38,275 nucleotides of DNA from Candidatus Effluviviaceae Genus V sp. (lineage in GTDB: Bacteria; Joyebacterota; Joyebacteria; Joyebacterales; Joyebacteraceae), in NCBI GenBank assembly GCA_014728125.1, contig WJMD01000183.1, forward strand, positions 1 to 38,275, in the 5' to 3' direction. The notes under the pieces were generated by a model. That model made no database searches and was not told where the DNA came from. It saw nothing but the letters and a program-made list of their open reading frames with translations. Every line of letters begins with the position of its first letter. Positions within the stretch are counted from its first letter, which is position 1. This document shows, piece after piece, positions 16,000-23,376 of this stretch. The position numbers and the translations under genes were made by a program.

Positions 16000-16548
16000 C
16001 TACCGGACTCCGATGCCGTCCGCTCCCGGAGCGGGACCGGTCTCCTCGGCGAACACCCAGATGACGGTCATCTCAGGGTCGTCCGAGGTGAAGAACATCG
16101 GCGTGTAACCGGATGTCACCGACTCGATGCTGTCGACGAAGCACTCGTTGCCGGCGGCCGCCGTCCCGACACCTCTGAAGCCGACGGGCCCGAGGACGAC
16201 GAGCAGAAGAAGACCCACGGCGATGGCCCCGGCCGCAGCGAAGGCCAGCCGGCGGTCGACGCGCTGCACCGGACGAGCCTCCGGGGCACGCGTGCGCCGC
16301 CTCGACTCGCGGTCGATGCGGTCGAGCTCCACGGAGAGCTCGCGATCGAACGCCCTCCAGCGCGCGTCTGAAACGCTCGGCGGAGTCGCCTTCTTCAGGA
16401 TTCTATCAAACGCCCGAATCGAGTCAAGTTCGGCCGCGCACGCGGGGCAGCGGTCAAGGTGTCGCTCGACCCTCGCCCTGCGCCGTTCCGAGAGCTCCCC
16501 GTCCACGTACGCTGTGAGGTAGCGCGAGATGCGGCACGTTCCGTTCAT
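16000..16548 (-). CDS. Membrane anti-sigma factor with zinc-finger (ZAS) domain
   Basis: The 182-residue protein holds the sigma factor at the membrane until a signal is sensed. The N-terminal zf-HC2/ZAS motif is complete: C5, H30-x3-C34-x2-C37. A transmembrane segment lies near residues 99-122 (LAFAAAGAIAVGLLLLVVLG), which puts about 60 C-terminal residues outside the membrane. That outer part carries VTSGYTPMFFTSDDPEMTVIWVFAE, typical of small anti-sigma C-termini. The ATG at 16548 is five bases from the sigma stop, so the two are likely translationally coupled. The target is surely the adjacent ECF sigma factor. Confidence 0.92.
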   Translation of the reverse strand: MNGTCRISRYLTAYVDGELSERRRARVERHLDRCPACAAELDSIRAFDRILKKATPPSVSDARWRAFDRELSVELDRIDRESRRRTRAPEARPVQRVDRRLAFAAAGAIAVGLLLLVVLGPVGFRGVGTAAAGNECFVDSIESVTSGYTPMFFTSDDPEMTVIWVFAEETGPAPGADGIGVR

Positions 16549-16553
16549 CGCAG

Positions 16554-17180
16554 TCAGTTCCCCGTTTCTTCCTCCGCCTGCACCGCGTCTCCGGAATCAA
16601 CGTACGGCGCGAGCATCTTCCTCAACTTCTTCCGAGCGTAGTGCAGCCGCGACATCACGGTACCGATGGAGCAGCCGACGACCTCCGCGATCTCCTTGTA
16701 GGACAGCCCCTCGATCTCATAGAGCACGAAAACCGACTTATGATACGGAGGCAGCGCCTCGATCGCCCGCTCGATCTGCTCGCCCAGCTCCCCCGCCAGC
16801 GCGTTCTCCGAGGGGTCGAGGAACGGACCCCGCTCGCCTGGGACCGCGTCGGCGAACTCGGCCACCTCCTCGGGGACCGAACGCGACGCGACCGATCGGG
16901 ACTGCTTCCGCGTGTAGTCGATACACGTGTTCATGGCGATCCGGTAGAGCCACGTTGAGAAGCTGGACCGCCCTCGGAAGCTACCGATGCCACGGTAGGC
17001 CCGGATGAAGACGTCCTGTGCAAGATCGAGTGCCAGGTCGGGGTCACGCGCGAACCGATACGCGACCGCGTAGACGACGTCTCTGTACCGTGTGATCAGC
17101 GCATCGAACGCGTCGCGGTCGCCCGCCTGAGCGGCCCGGACCTGTTCGAGGTCGAGCTCTCGCTTGTCCTGCTCAGGCAT
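16554..17180 (-). CDS. ECF RNA polymerase sigma factor (RpoE-like)
   Basis: A 208-residue group IV sigma factor. Region 2 spans about residues 18-90 (ITRYRDVVYAVAYRFARD, DLAQDVFIRAYRGI, FSTWLYRIAMNTCIDYTRK) and region 4 about 130-192 (LPPYHKSVFVLYEIEGLSYKEIA, then the helix-turn-helix VGCSIGTVMSRLHYARKKL). The linker is rich in Glu, Pro and Ser. It sits directly before its anti-sigma gene. Its own promoter carries two boxes found again before the DUF4384 operon, so it is probably autoregulated and drives that operon. The start at 17180 has a Gly-rich GGGGG ribosome site. Confidence 0.95.
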   Translation of the reverse strand: MPEQDKRELDLEQVRAAQAGDRDAFDALITRYRDVVYAVAYRFARDPDLALDLAQDVFIRAYRGIGSFRGRSSFSTWLYRIAMNTCIDYTRKQSRSVASRSVPEEVAEFADAVPGERGPFLDPSENALAGELGEQIERAIEALPPYHKSVFVLYEIEGLSYKEIAEVVGCSIGTVMSRLHYARKKLRKMLAPYVDSGDAVQAEEETGN

Positions 17181-17196
17181 GATCCCCCGCAGCGTT

Positions 17197-17226
17197 CTTA
17201 GACGGGCGCCCCGTCGGGGCTATTCA
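17197..17226 (-). promoter_or_regulatory. ECF-type promoter of the sigma/anti-sigma operon
   Basis: Minus strand TGAATAG (17226-17220), 15-bp spacer, CGTCTAAG (17204-17197). The -10 box ends 16 bases before the sigma start codon, so the leader is very short. Both boxes match the pair at 15337-15365 exactly. Confidence 0.72.
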
Positions 17227-17307
17227 ACAGCGATATTGGAGCGCGCTCCGGAGAGCGTCGCGCGGAGTGAGCCTCCGTTCACCGCGCGCATCCTCCTGCG
17301 GCACGCG

Positions 17308-18663
17308 CTAGTAGCGGATCTGACCAAACTCCTCGAGCTTGCCCGTGACGATCGATCGGAACTCGGCGAGACGCTCCTCCGTCTTCGCCTCGAACCGCAT
17401 CACGATCACCGGCTGTGTGTTGGAGGCCCGCACGAGGCCCCATCCGTCGCCGAAGAGGATACGGACCCCGTCGACATCGATGACATCGTAGTGCTCGGAG
17501 AAGTACTCGACGGCCTTCTCGACCATCTCGAACTTGACCTCGTCGTTCGTCGTCTCGCCGCGGATCTCCGGCGTCGAGACGTACGTCGGCACGGTGTCGA
17601 CCAGCTCCGAGAGCTTCCTGTCGGTGCGCGAGACCATCTGCAGAATGCGCGCCGCGGAGTATATGGCGTCGTCGAAGCCGAAGTAGTCGTCGGCGAAGAC
17701 CATGTGGCCGCTCATCTCTCCGCCCAGCGGCGCGTCGAGCTCCTTGATCTTCTGCTTGAGAAGCGAGTGCCCGGTCTTCCACATCACCGGCCTTCCGCCG
17801 TGCGCCTCGATGTCCTCGACGAGCGCCTGGGAGCACTTGACGTCGAAGACGATGTCGGCGGCGCCCTCCGCCAGAACCTCACGCGCAAGGAGCGCCAGCA
17901 TCGTGTCGGCGAAGACGACATCGCCGTTCTCATCGACGATGCCGACCCTGTCGGCGTCCCCGTCGAAGCCGATGCCGATGTCGGCGCCCTCCCGCCGGAC
18001 CGCTGAGATCAGGTCCTGGATGTACTCCATGACGGTCGGATCGGGATGGTGGTTCGGGAAATCGCCGTCCGGCTCGCAGAAGAGAGGCACGACGTCGCAC
18101 CCGAGGCTCTCGATGAGATCGGCCGCCAGCAGACTGGCGCAGCCGTTCCCGCAGTCGACGACGACCTTGAGTCTGCGGTCGAGCGAGATGCGTTCCCGTA
18201 CCGCTTCCGCGTAAGCCTCGAGCACGGTCGCCTCCTCGCGGCGGCCCGTGCCCTCCTCGAAGTCCCTCTTCTCGATGAGCTCACGGATGGCCTGGATCTC
18301 AGAGCCGAAGACCGACGCCTTTCCGAGGTTCATCTTGAACCCGTTCATGTCCGGCGGATTATGGCTGCCGGTGATCATGAGCGACGCGTCCACGGGGAGC
18401 TCGAACTCGCTGAAGTAGAGGACCGGCGTGGGAACGACGCCGACGTCCAGGACGTCGACCCCGGATGCTGTTATTCCCGCGGTGATCCTCTCCCTGAAGC
18501 GTCCCGTCGAGTGCCTGACGTCGCCGCCGAGGGCGACCGCTCGGGCGTCGCGCCGTCTGACGTACGTGCCGAAGCCGCGCCCGATGAGCTCCACGGTCTC
18601 GTCCGTGAGGTCCCGGTCGACGACACCCCTGATGTCGTACTCCCTGAAGATGTAGTCCTTCAT
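17308..18663 (-). CDS. manB: Phosphomannomutase/phosphoglucomutase
   Basis: Interconverts 6-phospho and 1-phospho hexoses for sugar-nucleotide synthesis. The 451-residue protein is full length for the alpha-D-phosphohexomutase family with all four domains. The phosphoserine loop is TGSHNPP (S100), the magnesium loop DGDADR (D234, D236, D238), the sugar-binding loop GEMSGH and the phosphate-binding loop RASNTQP near residue 418. GGGGAG precedes the ATG. It is the third gene after trpS and the membrane protein, with a 12-base gap. The bifunctional PMM/PGM type is favoured by EMSGH but is not proven. Confidence 0.94.
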   Translation of the reverse strand: MKDYIFREYDIRGVVDRDLTDETVELIGRGFGTYVRRRDARAVALGGDVRHSTGRFRERITAGITASGVDVLDVGVVPTPVLYFSEFELPVDASLMITGSHNPPDMNGFKMNLGKASVFGSEIQAIRELIEKRDFEEGTGRREEATVLEAYAEAVRERISLDRRLKVVVDCGNGCASLLAADLIESLGCDVVPLFCEPDGDFPNHHPDPTVMEYIQDLISAVRREGADIGIGFDGDADRVGIVDENGDVVFADTMLALLAREVLAEGAADIVFDVKCSQALVEDIEAHGGRPVMWKTGHSLLKQKIKELDAPLGGEMSGHMVFADDYFGFDDAIYSAARILQMVSRTDRKLSELVDTVPTYVSTPEIRGETTNDEVKFEMVEKAVEYFSEHYDVIDVDGVRILFGDGWGLVRASNTQPVIVMRFEAKTEERLAEFRSIVTGKLEEFGQIRY

Positions 18664-18675
18664 CGAGTCTCCCCT

Positions 18676-19410
18676 CTAGATCCCGAGCGCCGACATCCAG
18701 CCGGCTTCGTCGTCATCGTCGTCATCGTCATTCTCACTCGCGTCCTCTCCCGGACGTCCGACAGCGGGCGGCTCCGCCGGCTCGGCCTCGATCCTTCGTC
18801 CGAGAGCCTTCGTCAATAACGCGACCCAGGCCGTCGTGTCGGACACGTTCAGGAGGACGCTCCCCCCGTCGCCGCCGGTCAGCTTGAGCTCGATCATGAC
18901 CGCGTTCGGCTCACGCCTGGTCGTCGCGCCGGTCACGGTCGGGGCGCCGGGTTCGGGGCTCATGATGGCCAGGCGCGTCGCGTCGCCGCTCGAGCTGTCC
19001 ATCAGATAGACGGCGGCGCGCGTCAGCACGAGACGTCCCTTCCTCCGCTTGCCGCGCTTCCCGTCGGACGAGACCGGGCGCCAGGAGACGTTCTTCTCGG
19101 AACCGAGGACTCCCTCGCGCGCCGCCCGCTCCTCCAGCTCGCGACGCTTCCGCGCGCTCCGCGCCCGCTTGACCACCTGGGTCAGGATGCCGATGAGGAC
19201 GGTCGCCACGTACGGCACGACCGCGCCGGCCTTCCGGAACCCTGTGAGGTTGATCCTGTCGAAGTCGAGCTCTGGAATCCCGAATCCGTCGGAGACGGCC
19301 ATCCGGTAGACGATGTAGGCGGCGACCAGGACGGCGAGCACGATGAGCATCCACCGCTCGTCTCGCTCGTGAACTCTCGGTCCGGACTCCCGTGGGCGTC
19401 TGCCGTCCAT
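18676..19410 (-). CDS. Membrane protein with PH-like cytosolic domain and acidic C-terminus
   Basis: I do not recognise a family. The 244-residue protein has two hydrophobic segments (residues about 20-38 and 62-80), then a basic stretch (KRARSARKRRELEERAARE). The part at about 105-205 looks like a small beta-rich domain (VSWRPVS, GRLVLTRAAVYLMDS, AVMIELKLTGGDGGSVLLNV), reminiscent of bacterial PH-like or GRAM-like domains. The tail holds eight Asp in a row. It lies six bases from the trpS stop and has no clear ribosome site, so translation is probably coupled to trpS. Function unknown. Confidence 0.72.
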   Translation of the reverse strand: MDGRRPRESGPRVHERDERWMLIVLAVLVAAYIVYRMAVSDGFGIPELDFDRINLTGFRKAGAVVPYVATVLIGILTQVVKRARSARKRRELEERAAREGVLGSEKNVSWRPVSSDGKRGKRRKGRLVLTRAAVYLMDSSSGDATRLAIMSPEPGAPTVTGATTRREPNAVMIELKLTGGDGGSVLLNVSDTTAWVALLTKALGRRIEAEPAEPPAVGRPGEDASENDDDDDDDEAGWMSALGI

Positions 19411-19416
19411 GATGCG

Positions 19417-20400
19417 CTACCGGTAGCGGATACCGGTCTTGTCGCGAACCTCCTTCATCGTCTCCCTGGCGAGAGACCGTGCGCTGTCCGAGCCGTCGGC
19501 GAGGATCTCCCAGACGCCGTCGGGGTCGTCCAGAAGTTCACTGCGCTTCTCGCGGACCGGCGCGATGAGGTCCTTGACGTGCTTGATGAGGATCCGCTTG
19601 CAGTCTATGCAGCCGATGCCAGCCGTTCTGCAGCCCTCGGCGCACTGTTCGATCTCCTCGGGCGTCGAGAAGATCCTGTGGTAGTTCATGATGTTGCAGA
19701 TGTCGGGGTTGCCGGGATCGGTCCGCCGCTTCCTCGCCGGGTCGGTCGGTGCGGTGGCCAGCTTCCTCTCGATCACGTCGTCGTCATCGTCCAGGTAGAT
19801 GCAGTTGTCGAGGCTCTTGCTCATCTTGTTGACGCCGTCAAGTCCGAGGACGCGGGCGCCGCTCGAGAGGACCTCGGCGGGCTCGGGGAACGTGTCCCCG
19901 AAGATGCTGTTGAAGCGCCTGGCGATCTCGCGCGTGAGCTCGAGATGGGGCACCTGGTCCTCCCCGACCGGGACGATGTCGGACCGATAGAGGAGGATGT
20001 CGGCTGCCATCAGGGCTGGATAACCGAAGAGGCCGAGGTTGACGTTCTCCGGGTGCTGCCTGACCTTCTCCTTGAAGGTCGGGACGCGGGAGAGCCGCCC
20101 CATCGGCGTGATGCAGTTCAGGATCCAGGCGAGTTCGACGTGCTCGGGAACCCAGGACTGGACCATCAGCACGCTCCTCTCCGGGTCGAGCCCCGCCGCA
20201 AGGTAGCTGGCCGCGGCGTCGAGGACCCGGTCGCCCATCTGCGACGGATCGTACCGGACGGTCATGGCGTGGTAGTCGACGATCCCGAAGATCGGCGTGT
20301 AGTCATTCTGGAGTGAGAGCCACTGCTTGATGGCGCCGATGTAGTTCCCTATGTGCAGTCGTCCACTCGGTTGGATCCCGCTGAAGAAGTGCTTTGCCAT
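19417..20400 (-). CDS. trpS: Tryptophanyl-tRNA synthetase, iron-sulfur motif type
   Basis: Charges tRNA-Trp. The 327-residue protein has HIGN (16-19) and KMSKS (192-196) and a normal TrpRS length. The ATG at 20400 gives the usual N-terminus (AKHFFSGIQPSG) with GGGAG upstream; eight extra codons before it are not needed. In the tRNA anticodon-binding region the Cys are C235-x21-C257-x6-C264-x2-C267, close to the C-x22-C-x6-C-x2-C pattern that binds a 4Fe-4S cluster in Thermotoga TrpRS. A five-Asp run (about 204-208) follows the KMSKS loop. First gene of an operon with the membrane protein and manB. Confidence 0.96.
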   Translation of the reverse strand: MAKHFFSGIQPSGRLHIGNYIGAIKQWLSLQNDYTPIFGIVDYHAMTVRYDPSQMGDRVLDAAASYLAAGLDPERSVLMVQSWVPEHVELAWILNCITPMGRLSRVPTFKEKVRQHPENVNLGLFGYPALMAADILLYRSDIVPVGEDQVPHLELTREIARRFNSIFGDTFPEPAEVLSSGARVLGLDGVNKMSKSLDNCIYLDDDDDVIERKLATAPTDPARKRRTDPGNPDICNIMNYHRIFSTPEEIEQCAEGCRTAGIGCIDCKRILIKHVKDLIAPVREKRSELLDDPDGVWEILADGSDSARSLARETMKEVRDKTGIRYR

Positions 20401-20454
20401 GGATGCTCCCAAGCATGTGCTCACGCGTCCGCAAGCGGTCTCACAATGGATGCC

Positions 20455-20484
20455 ATGCTAGCACGACCGCCGCGAGGCGTTCAA
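20455..20484 (-). promoter_or_regulatory. Sigma-70 promoter of the trpS operon
   Basis: Minus strand TTGAAC (20484-20479), 18-bp spacer, TAGCAT (20460-20455). The leader is about 50 bases; it shows no Trp codon cluster that would suggest attenuation, and I see no T-box. Confidence 0.7.
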
Positions 20485-20570
20485 CAGCGCCCGGATCGCG
20501 TGCGCTTGCGGCGTGTCGTCCCCCCGAACGCTCGAGAGCCTCTCTCCTCCCGCTCCCGGCGGATCCGGTG

Positions 20571-22778
20571 TCAGTCCGAACGCAGCCTCCGTACCCTCTC
20601 GATGCCCCGGCGCGCCTCGTCCGAGAGCGGACTGATCGTCAGAACGTAGCTGTATGCCGCTTCCGCCTCGTCCAGGGCGCCGGCGGCCTCATGGTAGACT
20701 CCGACCGCCACGTAGAAGCGCTCAGCGGTCGCCGGCGGGACCTCGGTTTCATCGAGCCGTCTGCGCGCGCGCTCCAGCACCGCCCCGGCCTCGTCCAGCC
20801 GGCCGAGCCCCACGAGCGCGATCGCCCGGTCCGAGAGGTACTGGAAGTCGCCGGGATGCTCCTCGAGAAGCAGTGCGGCGCTCTCGAGCGCCTCATGGTA
20901 ACGCCCCGTGGTCAGGTAGATGCGTGTCAGGAAGGAGCGGTAGTAGGTCTGCTCGTTCGATGCCGACACGGCTCGCTCCATGGCCTCGATGCCGGGGTCC
21001 ACGCGCCCCGACCGCACGAGTGCCTGACCGTACTCGAACCAGTAGGCAGGACGGTCGGAGACCAGACGCGCCGCGGCGCCGAGTTCGTTGACCGCGCGGC
21101 CCCACTCGTTCCGGGCGGCGGCCGCCTTGCCGAGCTCGAAATGGGAGCGGGCGCGCTCTACCGGATCGACCGTCGGTATGATCCGCGTCGCGTCGACCTT
21201 GAGCTCCAGAGGCTCCGACTCCGTGATGAGCTCGAACGTCTGATCGGCCGATTCGATCGGGATCCACTCCTGATAGGCCCATCCTCCGAGGTCGACCGTC
21301 AGCGGCAGAGGCGTCCGGTACGCCTCTCCGTCCTGTCGTATGACCCCCCTGATGGCGTACTGTCCGTCTCCCCTCTTCTCGACATCGAAAGCGAGCGAGT
21401 AGGTCGGCAGGTCACCACGGACGACCCAGTCGTAGACGAACCAGTCGAGGTCCTCGCCCGCGCGCTCCTCGATGGCGCCGATGACCTGGCCGAACGGGAC
21501 CGGCATTCCCCGCCACTCGTCGCTGACCTGTCTGAGACCTCCGCAGAACGCCTCGCTCCCGACGACGAACTCGAGGATCTCGAAGAGCGATGATCCCTTC
21601 CCCTTCGAAAGACGGGGATCATCGAGAGGGTCGTCACCGAGGCAGAGGGTCAGCGGAAGCGTTCCGCCCGACTCGATGAGAGCCCTCACGTACTGGTACC
21701 TGCGCAGCTCCCGGCGCCGGCGGACCTCTTCCTCAGCGCCTGCGGCTCTGAGCCACATGAACTCCGCGTGCCCCGACAGGCCGTCGGAGACGAGGGGTCC
21801 GGCGTCGACACTCCAGCTCCACCAGCTCCGGCTCAGGGAGGCGGCGAGCCGCGCCATGACCGTCGTCTGGCTCGAAGCGGGCGACGGCAGCACGACGAGT
21901 CCCGGGCCGTGCACGGGCTGGGCCGGCCCTGCTCCCGGGCCGGTCCTGACCACGTGCAGCCAGTCGAACGGATAGTCCCCGTAGCATGACTCGAGGAAGC
22001 GTATCAGGTCACGGACGTCGCGGATCGTGACGGACGTTCCGGTCTCCTCGTCGGTGGGGCGATGCAGGCTGACCGACGCATCCCCCCGGAAGCCCCACTC
22101 GCTCTCAATGTCGGCCACGAGCAGAGCGGCCGAGGGTATGGACGTCGCGACGTCCCAGACGTCGCCGACCGGGTACTGCTCCGTCGTCTCGCCCGACGGC
22201 AGCATGCCGGACAGTGCGCCGGTGCAGACGCTGGCGAGCCCTGCCGGGTAGCGCACCGTGATCCTGAGGTTCGCCGGGTCGAATCCGACCGCGTTCGGAT
22301 ACCAGTCCTGCGTCGCCGTCAACAGGAAGAAGGATGACGATGAGCCGGGATGGCCGGCCGCCAGGCCGCGGCCGGCGTACTCGATCACGAGAGTCGCCTC
22401 CCGCACGCCCTCGCCGGGCACGACGACGCGTAGCATATCGTCCTCGCGCGAGAAGCGCAGGGCGCCCCCGTCACCGTCCAGGACCGCCTCCACATCGAGC
22501 GCCCGGTCGAGGGCGAGAGCCGCCCGTCGCCCGTCGAGTGTCAGTGTGATGCGGTCGGTCGCGGCGAGCGACCTCGTCTCCGGGTCGACGTCGATCTCGA
22601 TGACATGCCGGGCGATATCCTGCCGTTCACGACGGGCCGACGACTCGGCCACCCGCACCCTGTCGCGGCTGTAGGCGGCCTTCGCCGCCTCAGTGACGTG
22701 CTCGAGGGCGGGGCCGGCGGCGGGCGCCGCCGATCCGAGCGTGAGCAGGATCAGAACCGTCGTGAGAGCGCGTACCAT
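20571..22778 (-). CDS. Secreted M1-aminopeptidase-like protein lacking the zinc site, with C-terminal TPRs
   Basis: The 735-residue protein has a signal peptide (residues 1-21), an M1-type N-terminal beta domain (about 50-240) and an M1-type helical domain (about 250-450). The zinc motif HExxH, which should precede the W-W pair at 319-320, reads A-S-L-S-R (313-317). The later W-x-N-E-G block reads V-S-D-G, so Glu is Asp332. All zinc ligands and the catalytic Glu are therefore gone, and the protein should be a binding or scaffold protein. Residues about 545-735 hold at least four TPR-like repeats (YWFEYGQALVRSGR, YYRSFLTRIYLTTGRYHEAL, DRAIALVGLGRLDEA). It has its own promoter and no close operon partner. 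Confidence 0.82.
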   Translation of the reverse strand: MVRALTTVLILLTLGSAAPAAGPALEHVTEAAKAAYSRDRVRVAESSARRERQDIARHVIEIDVDPETRSLAATDRITLTLDGRRAALALDRALDVEAVLDGDGGALRFSREDDMLRVVVPGEGVREATLVIEYAGRGLAAGHPGSSSSFFLLTATQDWYPNAVGFDPANLRITVRYPAGLASVCTGALSGMLPSGETTEQYPVGDVWDVATSIPSAALLVADIESEWGFRGDASVSLHRPTDEETGTSVTIRDVRDLIRFLESCYGDYPFDWLHVVRTGPGAGPAQPVHGPGLVVLPSPASSQTTVMARLAASLSRSWWSWSVDAGPLVSDGLSGHAEFMWLRAAGAEEEVRRRRELRRYQYVRALIESGGTLPLTLCLGDDPLDDPRLSKGKGSSLFEILEFVVGSEAFCGGLRQVSDEWRGMPVPFGQVIGAIEERAGEDLDWFVYDWVVRGDLPTYSLAFDVEKRGDGQYAIRGVIRQDGEAYRTPLPLTVDLGGWAYQEWIPIESADQTFELITESEPLELKVDATRIIPTVDPVERARSHFELGKAAAARNEWGRAVNELGAAARLVSDRPAYWFEYGQALVRSGRVDPGIEAMERAVSASNEQTYYRSFLTRIYLTTGRYHEALESAALLLEEHPGDFQYLSDRAIALVGLGRLDEAGAVLERARRRLDETEVPPATAERFYVAVGVYHEAAGALDEAEAAYSYVLTISPLSDEARRGIERVRRLRSD

Positions 22779-22817
22779 GTTCCCTCCCCATGCGGAACGG
22801 GACCCGTCCTGAGCCGA

Positions 22818-22846
22818 ATGGTACCACCGACCCCGCGAAACGGCAA
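22818..22846 (-). promoter_or_regulatory. Sigma-70 promoter of the M1-like gene
   Basis: Minus strand TTGCCG (22846-22841), 17-bp spacer, TACCAT (22823-22818). It stands back to back with the iscU promoter. Confidence 0.65.
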
Positions 22847-22884
22847 CTGAGCCGGCCGCGTTCGGAGCTCCGGGACCCTCCCGC

Positions 22885-22914
22885 TTGACGGACGCTCCAT
22901 CAACGTTCTACCAT
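22885..22914 (+). promoter_or_regulatory. Sigma-70 promoter of the iscU gene
   Basis: TTGACG (22885-22890), 18-bp spacer, TACCAT (22909-22914). The leader is about 30 bases. No IscR-like operator is obvious. Confidence 0.65.
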
Positions 22915-22950
22915 TGGTCGTGGAACGAAACCCGGAAGGAGCACTTCAGG

Positions 22951-23340
22951 ATGACGCCTGTATACAGCGACAAGGTCCTCGACCACTTCAAGAACCCCCG
23001 CAACGTGGGCGAGTTCGACGATCCCGACGGCGTGGGGGTCGAAGGGAACCCCGTCTGCGGCGACCTCATGGAGATCCAGATACTCGTCGAGGACGGTCGC
23101 ATCAAGGACGCGCGCTTCAAGACCTTCGGGTGCGGCTCGGCCATCGCAACGAGCAGCATGGTGACTGAGATGGCGAAGGGGAAGACGCTCGAGGAAGCGC
23201 TCGAGATCACGAGGGAGAGTGTCGCCGGCGAGCTCGACGGCCTCCCTCCGCAGAAGATGCACTGCTCGAACCTCGCGGCGGACGCTCTTCACAAGGCCAT
23301 CAGGAACTACCTGAAGGAACACGGCGAGGACGGTTCGTAG
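22951..23340 (+). CDS. iscU: IscU/NifU-type iron-sulfur cluster scaffold
   Basis: Assembles iron-sulfur clusters and hands them to apo-proteins. The 129-residue protein is a single NifU_N/IscU domain with its three conserved Cys: C36 in NPVCGD (with D38), C61 in FGCGSAIA and C105 in KMHCSNLA. The ATG at 22951 gives the typical N-terminus (VLDHFKNPRNVGEF); AAGGAG lies 9 bases upstream. No cysteine desulfurase or ferredoxin gene is adjacent, so its partner must be elsewhere. Many clients are in this window: HdrA, MvhD, the fumarate-reductase-like iron-sulfur subunit and the iron-sulfur TrpRS. Confidence 0.93.
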   Translation: MTPVYSDKVLDHFKNPRNVGEFDDPDGVGVEGNPVCGDLMEIQILVEDGRIKDARFKTFGCGSAIATSSMVTEMAKGKTLEEALEITRESVAGELDGLPPQKMHCSNLAADALHKAIRNYLKEHGEDGS

Positions 23341-23376
23341 ACGTCCAGGCCGCGACGCCTCCGCGCCGCGTGAGCA

